Assembly (NCBI GenBank): GCA_019693395.1 | Contig: JAAMXP010001183.1 | Coordinates: 1-16,762, forward strand | Direction: 5' to 3' | Length of the DNA stretch: 16,762 nt | DNA from: Ettlia oleoabundans | Taxonomy: Eukaryota > Chlorophyta > Chlorophyceae > Chlamydomonadales | Shown here: in pieces, positions 9,445-16,762 of the stretch | How positions within the stretch are numbered: position 1 is the first letter of the stretch | Layout: each line of letters starts with the position of its first letter | The notes under the pieces: generated by a model | What the model saw: the letters and a program-made list of their open reading frames with translations, nothing else | Told to the model about the DNA's origin: nothing | Databases searched by the model: none | Program-made: the position numbers and the translations under genes

Positions 9445-12400
9445 ATGGCAGCCTGCCGGACAGCCTTGCTGTGTGCCGCAGCCGGCCTTCTGCTGGTGGC
9501 TGCGGCTGGAATGCAAGGGCTCGGCCTCTGCAGCCGCGTTCTTGGCCTGCTCGGCACCTGTAATACGCACAGGGGTGCGGATGATGTGGTGCTGGGGATG
9601 GCAGCAGCCTGGAATGGCGCGCCTGGCCCTCCCGGCGGCCGCCCCGCAGCTGCTGCACCGCCGCCGCCAGGTTCCCTAGGCACCATTCGAAAGCCGTGGC
9701 CAGGCAGGCTCAACCTTACCGCCTTGAAGGAGAAACTGGGTGATGAAAACAATGAGCACGGTGGGAGGGCTCCCATAATCTTCATTCCACCGCTCACCGG
9801 GGTGCAGCTCCGGCAGAAGCTCCACCACAAGTGGGTGACGCTTGCTGAAGCGCTGCCTGGTCCTATCGCTGCATCTCAGCTTGAATGCCAATTTCCCATG
9901 ACACTGTTACAGTAAAATATGTATTTGTCGACAGGTGGAGGCTGTTGCTTTAGCAGCCAGGCCCTTAAACAGGTTACCAAGATGCGCCTGCCACCGGCAT
10001 AGTCCGCAGTTCTTTTCTTTGCACCAACTTTCATCGGCCGCAGGCCAAGGGTGCCTCACTGCTGGTGCCCCAGGAGCACGCGGGGTTGGCGGCTAGTCTG
10101 GTTCAGCCTTCGCATGCTGCTCCCGTGGACCTTTGACTGCTGGGCGGACAGCCTCAGGTGTGGCAGCTGACAGGCCGGCGACCACCACAGGAATGCATGC
10201 GTTGTTTGTGTAAAGAGGAACGACCAGCCACATAGTTGACACTCAGCACAGCGATAGAGGCAGCCCTGCACTGCACCCCAAATCGCTGGCTTGCCATTGT
10301 TCCAGGCTGGAATGCACTGCTGAAGGCAGGCACTGCCGCGAGCCAGCTGGCGTTGAGGTTCAACCGGTGCCTGGCTTTGAGAGTGCAATGAGAGTGGGAC
10401 CGGGTAAGTGTGCTGCCAGGTGGCCTGCTTTGGTTTGTCGTAGCCAATGTAGCAGTTCCATAACTTAGCATTGACCATAGCATGCTGGCCATGGCCTTCT
10501 TTCCTGCTTTAAGTGCAGGGGAGTACTTTGAGACTTTCGCACCACTCGCTGCCGCGTTTGAGATGCTAGGATGGCGGCGCAATGTGAACTTGATTGCACA
10601 TCTGTACGACTGGCGGTACGAATACGTTGCTGACCTCACATGTCATTACTGTTGGGACAACTGAAAGAGGGAATCATTCGTTTGTTTTTTCTGGGGGAAG
10701 GGCTGGCTGAGGGCAGATCAGCAGACTGCGGCATTGCTGGCCAGCATCACTTGTAACCCTGCGTGCCATTAGTACCACACCGTGAGCTTGTTGCCTTTGC
10801 AGTCTGGCTCCCACCGACTGGATGCGGCATGGCGGGTACTTTGACCAGCTGCAGCGCCAGATAGAAGAGGTGGTGGCAGCCACCGGCACACCTGTGGTTG
10901 CAGTCTCTCTCAGGTGCGCATTTGGCAGGCGTTAGGGGGTGAAGGTTGAGCATTTATTTGTCCCAAAGCATCCGAAAAGTACTAGAGGAGCTTTCCGTTC
11001 CTTCTGCTGCGGGCTAGCTAGCAGTTTCCCTTGCACTGCCTAGTGCGCAAGTTGCTCAGCAAAGTTGGGTGCGTGCAGATGTATGAGTTCACAATTTAGT
11101 AAAGCAACTGAAACACCGACCCGTCGTATGTGCAGCATGGGAGCACCTTACCTGGCTTTGTTTCTGCGCCGCCACGTCACGCCAGCCTGGCAGGAGCGCA
11201 ACATAGGCGGTCACGTCGCCATATCAGGTGGGTTGATCACAGCAAGTCCCATTGGATGTTCACTGTGGCTTCTAAACTCTCGATAAAGATGTCATGTTTT
11301 GAGATAGCTGGCAACTTGCTCACAACTGCGGTCTTGACCTCCTATCCAGCCCCCCCAACCCCCCCCAACCCCCACACATACGCATGCACACGCACGCCCA
11401 CCCACGCACGCACCCACCCATGCACACACACGCACAAGCTTGTGCAGGTGTGTGGGGCGGCTGCATGGAGGCTCCCTTTACCGCCATTGCTGGAGGAGAG
11501 GAAGCGCGGTTTGGGCGGGAGTCGCTGCAAGCCCTGCTGCGCTCCGTCCCAGTGCTGTCCTGGCTTTCTCCGTCGCCCGCCGTGTTTGGCAGCAAGGTGC
11601 AAATCCATAAATGACTTTGATTTTGGGCTAAGCATTGCGCTGCTGATTGATAAGTCAACAATGGCGGCTTTGGGTGCCTGAAGTTCATGACTTTTGTCGC
11701 ATGAGCTACCGTGCAAAGCATTTTGTGCTGTCATAACCGTGTTTCAATGTGCAATAAATCAGTTGCAATGTCCATCAGTGATGCAGACATTGGTGCGAGA
11801 TGAGGCCACAGGTGAACGGTACACGGCGCGCACCCTGGGTGCATGGCTGGCAGCCAGCGGCGCCAAGCAGGCAAGAAGCTGGCTTAAGTACGGCAGCTGC
11901 CAATACACGAAGGCTATAAGGGACTATGCGGTTGGGTTTCAGGAGGCAAAATCACTGCTACAAGTTAGCCCTCATGGTTTGCCCTACAACTGGGTGCTCA
12001 CTGATTGGCGCTGCAAACCTTGGATGCCTGCAGGCGGCTGTGGTGTGGGAGGCCAACCTTGGACTCATGGAGGACCTCAGCGCTCCGCCCAACCACACCC
12101 TGTACTGCCTGTACAGCACTGGTAAGGAAGCGCTGCACTGCCAAACCACAGCTGCCTGTGTAAACTGCCAATGCCACAAACACTGTTATACCTCTCACAA
12201 CAGCCACCTCCCTGCCCCTTAGAGAAACCCATTCGCCGCTGCAAACCTGCAGCCCCTAATCGAGACTAACCTGACGTCGCTGCTCTCCCCTTGTCCACGC
12301 GTTCAGGCATAGAGACCACAAGCAGGGTGACCGTGTCCCTCCCAGGGCAGCGCCCCCGCTACAGGCAGCACTACAGGTGCGGTCGCCAGCCTGAAAGACA

Positions 12401-12881
12401 TTTGCACTTGTGGCAGACAGTTCGCCTTCAAACTCCCATCATATGATACTGCAACGGGAACAGAACTTGATTCCCCAGCAATCCATCCAGGCGCACCATG
12501 CTTCTCCAGAACCGACGCTGCTTTCCCATCTTCATCGGCATAAGTCGCATGAGTTCCTTTGCACCCATGTGCAGTGACGGCGATGGCGTGGCACCGCTGC
12601 ACAGCCTGCAAGTGTGCGACAGCTGGCGGCATGCGGGGTTGCCAGCATCCGGCCTGCGTGGAGCAAGCGGTACCACCCTAGCAAGCAGTACATCCCTGGC
12701 ATCCCGCGGTGTTGAGGCGGCAGCATTCCCAAGGGTGCATGTGCGGCGCTACCCCGGCATACGGCATGCCTCCCTGATCCGGGATGAGGAGGCATTTGCA
12801 GATATAGTTGAGGCTGTGTTGGTGCTGACTGGCGCTGACGTGGCAACCAGCTGGAGCAGCTTGTCCCCTGGTCCACACTGA
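9445..12881 (+). CDS. LCAT / group XV phospholipase A2-family acyltransferase, eleven exons
   Basis: Exons 9445-9830, 10044-10157, 10306-10403, 10519-10615, 10803-10913, 11136-11227, 11448-11596, 11787-11870, 12034-12121, 12307-12376 and 12575-12881 join in phase to 531 residues. Residues 1-30 form a hydrophobic signal or anchor. The alpha/beta-hydrolase begins at APIIFIPPLTGVQLRQKL (109-126), the place of the family's PG..G..LEAKL. C137 and C161 are 24 apart, as in the lid disulfide of lysosomal PLA2. Then come VPGF, YDWR (exon 4), the nucleophile S269 in SLSMGA, VWGG, NHTLYCLYSTG, the acid in DGDGV (Asp431/433) and the histidine in IRHASL (His494). The exon 2 to 5 pattern (WFSLRMLLPWTFDCW, YDWRLAPTDW) is closer to PLA2G15/LCAT than to PDAT. 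Expected reaction: release or transfer of an acyl chain from phospholipids, probably in the secretory pathway, vacuole or outside. Acceptor lipid is unknown. TGTAA follows 20 nt past the stop. Confidence 0.9.
11871..12033 (+). other. GC-AG intron in the phospholipase gene
   Basis: Intron 8 starts with GCAAGA directly after CAG and ends TGCAG. Using it joins exon 8 to exon 9 in phase 0, and the spliced protein has almost the same spacing as lysosomal PLA2 between the Gly before this point and LYCLYSTG. The nearest phase-matching GT donor (GTTGGG at 11930) would insert about 20 residues not expected in the family. The donor AG|GCAAG is the standard GC-type consensus. Confidence 0.75.
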
Positions 12882-12900
12882 AAAGTATCTTGAAATTAGC

Positions 12901-12905
12901 TGTAA
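12901..12905 (+). terminator. TGTAA poly(A) signal of the phospholipase gene
   Basis: TGTAA lies 20 nt after the TGA at 12879-12881. A second copy at about 13004-13008 could be an alternative site. The close, correctly oriented placement is part of the case for a core chlorophyte host. Confidence 0.6.
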
Positions 12906-14228
12906 AAGGAGTTCAAGTTGGAGGGGACTAGTCACTTGCAAGCATAGTGTTTGGGTGCCCGGAGGCGCCACATGCTGCTGTTTGCGTAGGCTCCTGTGTC
13001 TGCATGTAAATTGACAGATATCCAGTGTCACGGGTATCATTTGTTTCTCACGAAAGCAGTAAGGTGCAAGGTTGCAGGAGCACGCAATGCGACATGGGCA
13101 TAGCTGTGCAGAGCAATGGCAAAGTTGTGTGTTGCCCCAAGTGCCCTGAGTGGGTGAAGGTAGCGGCGGCCGAGGCCCCTTCATGCAGCCAAGTGCCGCC
13201 AATATGTGGTGTGCTTGGCGGTGGCCCCCCGGCTTACGCTGCTCTGATACCAGCCCTCCCCGTCCTCCAGCAGTTGGGCCTTCAGCGATATCCGCAGACG
13301 GCTGCCGCTGGCGCTGCACACGGCATGTGGGATGGCAGGCAGACGGGGGGCGGTGAGCACCAGGGGCTCAAGCAGGCTCGAACTATGCGGCAGCTGGTGC
13401 TGCCAACTGCCAGGCTCTGATCAGTCGCTCTTTGCCTGCAACAAGTCGGTGTCGCATGGACTGCAACAACAACAACTCCACGCAACAAGAGTCAGCAGAA
13501 GCAAGCAAGGCTGGATGGCCTGCCGCATGCCGCCCACCTGACCCTGAACTTCTGTTGGATGACGGCTGGCACAGGCGGGGTTTGGATGGATTTCAAACTG
13601 AGGGTGCCATCGATCAAAACGGCAAGCTGCAAAAAAAAGCGCTGAGGCATTGATGGGTGAGTAACGATGTATTGCAAGCAGCTGTTGCAGATGAATCAAT
13701 GTGCCGGGGCATCAACTCCAGCCAATGCAGCCGGCCGCAATGGAGACCATGTCACAGCCCGCGAGCCACAAGACAACACCACAAGCGAGCGCAGTCTCAG
13801 TCTGTCTTCAAACCAGGATCGCAAAGCTGGAATCCTCGACCAATGTGTACCTGGGCTGCCGTGCTACCGCTGCGGCCATCAAAGCGTGGCACCGTCGCAA
13901 GCGCGCCGCTCTTTGGGTAAGCCTCTGGGAGTTTATGGATGCGGGAGCCGTTGGTCAGATGCGTGGTCCATTGCAGGACAAGGTCACCGTTGGTCTCGCT
14001 GATCTGCCGGACAGGAAGAGGAGGCACGAGAGGATGTGTGAGGTGCTGGTCAGGCTCTATGGGGAGGGAAGTAGCTGACCTGCCATCCCAGGCAAGAGCA
14101 GGGAACAAACAGGCTGGAGACCACACATGAAAACACGGGTACTGGACATAACATGTGCCTTAAAGGAAGCATGCCCTGCACAAATGCTACCACACGAGGA
14201 GCTACAGTTGAGAGAATAGGCCACATTG
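12906..14228. other. Spacer between convergent genes
   Basis: Apart from the tentative small gene, I see nothing firm here: no transposon ends, no RNA gene and no long repeat. Some of it is presumably 3' UTR of the phospholipase gene (left) and of the Ser/Pro/Gln-rich gene (right). Confidence 0.4.
13094..14078 (+). CDS. Tentative small gene of unknown function
   Basis: A phase-consistent chain can be drawn: 13094-13352 (donor GTGAGC), 13603-13656 (donor GTGAGT, a very strong site), 13795-13916 (donor GTAAGC) and 13977-14078 ending in TGA, for 178 residues. Alternatively the stretch 13740-14078 is a single open frame of 112 residues, since the last 60-nt intron has no stop and is a multiple of three. 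I do not recognise a family. The final part is basic (AWHRRKRAALW, DRKRRHERMCEVLVRLYGEG) and looks coding by codon use. In the spliced version RSKRQAAKKSAEALM is followed by CLQTRIAKLES, which loosely resembles a bZIP basic region and zipper but lacks the key Asn and Arg. It lies between two convergent genes and could instead be untranslated sequence. Confidence 0.35.
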
Positions 14229-16762
14229 CTAACGTGACAGCACAAAGAACACAGCACTGCAGCAGCTGATGGTCCATACAGTTGCAGCAGGAGGGACACT
14301 CAAGCAGGGCCCCACCTCGAGCTCCCGCGTCTGCTCCCAAGCAGCCGCCTGCAGCGGTGGCAGTTGCAGCAGTGAGTACAGTGCGGCGGCTCCTCCAGCT
14401 TCTTCCTGGCTGCCCTGGGAGGCCTCATCATCCAGCATCCAGCGGCCCAGCAGGGCCCTCTGAACCCCCAACAGGTCTGTAATGAGCAGCTTGGGAAAGC
14501 CTGTGCGACCGTAGCCGGCATTGCCCACCCCAGCTGACAAGTCGGTGCTGAGGTGGCCAGCGCCAAATGCAAGCCCAAACGCCTCGGAGCTCAGGCGGGG
14601 CGCACCAATGTGGCTGATGCCGGTGCTGGTGTTGCAGATTGCAGTGTTGTTCGCGGTGCTGGCTGTAGCGGCGGGCAGGCTTCCAGAGCGCCTCAATCCC
14701 AGCCGCGGTCTGGCATCTGGAGGCAGCTCCTGCTGTTGCTGCTGCGGTGGCGGAGGTGGGAATGGCTGCTGCAGTGGCAGCTGTGGGAATGGTGGCTGCT
14801 GCTGCTGCTGCTGCCGGTCATGCCCCCTCCTTTCTTCCATGCCCAATTGAAGCTGCCAGGCAGGGGCTGGCTGGGGGTCTGATGGCTGCAGGCACTGATG
14901 CTGAGAGGGAGGAATGTAACTGGGCTGGCTGGCTGGGCGCAGAGCCCTGTCTCTGGCAGGGATTTCGCCCTTGCCAGGCAGAGGGCTGAACTCCAGGCGG
15001 CGAGCTGGAAAGTCTTGCGGCTGCGCGGAGACACCATGTCCACCGCTGCTGGAAGGGTTTGAGGCAGCAGCAGCGCTGCCGCTGAACGCAGGCATAATGC
15101 TTTGCGGCCGCCGATATGGCTCTCGAGGAGGCTTGCCGCCGCTGCTGCCACCAACGCTGCTGGCACCAGTGCTGGCAAAACCTGGCTGGGGCAGCCTGCT
15201 ATGGCCGCCGCTGGGGGTGCTGCCGATATGGCTGCTGTTGGGTGTGCTCGTGATACTGCTCCCGCCACGCTGGTGAAGTGGTGTGGCGCTGACGCTAGCA
15301 GCTTCGTGTATTTTCTCCCCATTGGGTGCTGTGGGAAGCTTGCTGGGCGGCAGCCCTGATGTCGACGGCAGCAGCGGCTTGGGTATACGGGAGCGCGAGT
15401 TGACGCTGGTAGGGTTGCCGGCGGCTGGCGGCTGGGGCGGGAGTACGTGCACGCTGCCTGTGGTGTAGACTGTAGCGGAAGATTTCCTGGCACACAGGAT
15501 GAGATACACACTTTGAAGTTCAAAGCAACCATGGCAGTGAGTAAAAGGCAAGGTTCACTTCATTACCAAGACGTGAAGGCGGCACCGGTGGCGCGCGTGA
15601 AGAAGCAAGGCTTGCCTGTTCTGAAGTACCGTGCCACCAACCACAGGTGTAGCTGAGCTCATCAAGACCCTGCCTCCACGTGTGCTGCCGCCAGCAGTAG
15701 TGTCCTGGTTGCGGCGCTGGCTCCGGCTGAAACGGGCCTTGAGCTTGATCCACGCTGCGGTCAAACCGCTGCGCGCCTTGCTGGCCGACATGCCCTCAAC
15801 CAGCCCCAGGGTAATGGGTGCAGCGGCCGAGGGGGCTGTGTGGAGAAGCACGCTGGGGGTGGCAGGGCCGGAAGCGAGAGGTTCAGCTGGGGCAGAAGGG
15901 GTGGGTGTGTCATGAAGGGGCAGCCAGGTTGCTTGCGGGTCCCACCCCACTAAGCCCACTGGAACCTCTGGTGGCGGCGGCGCCGATTCCTCCCACGATG
16001 CATGTTGTGAGACAGAGGAAGGGGCATGCACATTAGCTCCTGCAGCAGGCCGTGTCCAGTTTCCTCAACATCAGAGAAGCATGGGACACTCGCATGCCCA
16101 ATCCTCGCTGTGCACAGGTCGGAGCGGCACGCCGTTCCAACGGCGGCGGCCGCCTGGCAGGCTCAGTAAGGCTGCCTTGACGCCCAGGTCCCTCGCTTCA
16201 CAAAGGCATACTTGTACCATCAACCGCTGTTGGATTGTCACCTTGGGCCACTCCAGGGCCTGGCGTGGTCATAATGGCCTGCTTCTTGCGCAGGAAGGCC
16301 CACAAGCTGGTTTTCTGCTGCTCCATGGCGACGTAGGTGGTCCTGCACGAGTGAAACTGGTAAGAGCTGCTTTGCCAGCTGCCAGATGGAGGGCCCAACT
16401 CGCAGACGAAAAGTTGTAGACGGGCCTGCTGGCTGGCTCACAGCTGTTGGGCATTCCCAAACAAGAGGCAGTTATCCAAGACTGAGCAGATTTGCTATAG
16501 TTTACACATTTGTATGCCCAGCGGTGCACTTGCCACTCTGGTTCCAGGGCAGCCCAAATCACCCAAATCACCAATTTGAGCGCTGCAGTTGTTGGACGCA
16601 CTGGTATGGGTTCACAGGTCTGCCCTGTACTAGCTATGTGTCATCAAACCTCCTGTCAGTGTTCAGCGCAGCTACCTGGCAGCAAGTCATTGTGCCGTTC
16701 TAGCCACCCGCCTCGCTGCCTCCCGTGAGCCCCTGGCCCGCCCGCTGTTCTTCTCCCTCTTT
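14229..16762 (-). CDS. Long Ser/Pro/Gln-rich protein, 5' end outside the window
   Basis: Exons recognised in coding order: from beyond the edge to 16676, 16481-16442, 16342-16242, 16039 to about 15638-15669, and about 15486 or 15469 to 14229. Phases agree for the first three junctions; the exact splice between the last two exons is unresolved. The visible N-terminal part (WLERHNDLLP, LDNCLLFGNAQQL, TTYVAMEQQKTSLWAFLRKK) looks helical. The rest is probably disordered: Pro/Ser/Gly-rich sequence, then runs of Gln and Pro coded around 14725-14815, and a C-terminal segment with GRTGFPKLLITDLLGVQ before a Leu/Ala-rich end. I do not recognise a domain. Length and composition suggest a regulatory or scaffold protein, but that is only a compositional impression. 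No TGTAA was found on this strand close after the stop. Confidence 0.6.
14795..14814. repeat. GCT/CAG trinucleotide microsatellite coding polyglutamine
   Basis: A pure GCT run lies inside the last exon of the Ser/Pro/Gln-rich gene and encodes a run of six Gln on the minus strand. A second Gln/Pro-rich block is coded at about 14725-14770. In-frame triplet repeats of this kind can vary in length between strains without breaking the frame. Confidence 0.85.

Noticed and set aside
14521..14989. Cys/Gly/Leu-rich plus-strand frames opposite the Gln-rich exon
   Set aside because: They are antisense readings of CAG/CCA repeats and do not form a gene.
1..16762. Search for tRNA, rRNA, CRISPR arrays, transposases and viral genes
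   Set aside because: By eye I found no tRNA-like cloverleaf with T-arm box, no regularly spaced short repeats, and no transposase, integrase, reverse transcriptase or capsid motif on either strand. Small RNAs cannot be excluded without a covariance search.

Overview
The window looks like nuclear DNA from a green alga (core Chlorophyta; class not determinable by eye). The evidence is intron-dense genes with short exons, GT-AG introns of about 60-390 nt with strong pyrimidine/TGCAG acceptors, GC-rich coding sequence, abundant CAG/GCA-type repeats, and TGTAA poly(A)-type signals just downstream of stop codons (clearest at 12901). There is no prokaryotic gene organisation. Because genes are split, I rebuilt each model by hand from splice sites, reading-frame phase and family resemblance. 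The exons of the four named genes join in phase.

Layout: (1) 49-3471, minus: an amino acid/auxin permease (AAAP) family transporter, nine exons, 3' end beyond the left edge. (2) 4456-5474, minus: a secreted double-psi beta-barrel (expansin/RlpA-like) protein with an extremely Lys/Arg/Cys-rich tail. (3) 5475-7418: a gene-poor stretch holding a short Cys-rich reading frame (5672-5947, minus), a degenerate G-rich minisatellite (about 6042-6640) and a CpG-rich patch with a perfect TGACGTCA site. (4) 7419-8708, minus: a RING-CH (MARCH-like) ubiquitin ligase candidate with one membrane segment, four exons. (5) 9445-12881, plus: an LCAT/lysosomal phospholipase A2-family acyltransferase, eleven exons, including one GC-AG intron. 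Genes 4 and 5 are divergent and share a 736-bp spacer. (6) 13094-14078, plus: a tentative small gene. (7) 14229 to the right edge, minus: a long Ser/Pro/Gln-rich protein whose 5' end lies outside the window.

The genes do not form an obvious pathway. They are individual membrane-transport, cell-wall, ubiquitin and lipid genes, as expected in an ordinary eukaryotic chromosome. No CRISPR array, transposase, integrase, rRNA or tRNA was recognised. The points most worth a second look are the DPBB protein with a polycationic Cys tail, the altered cysteine spacing in the RING-CH domain, the Cys-rich short frame, the minisatellite, and the GC-AG intron.
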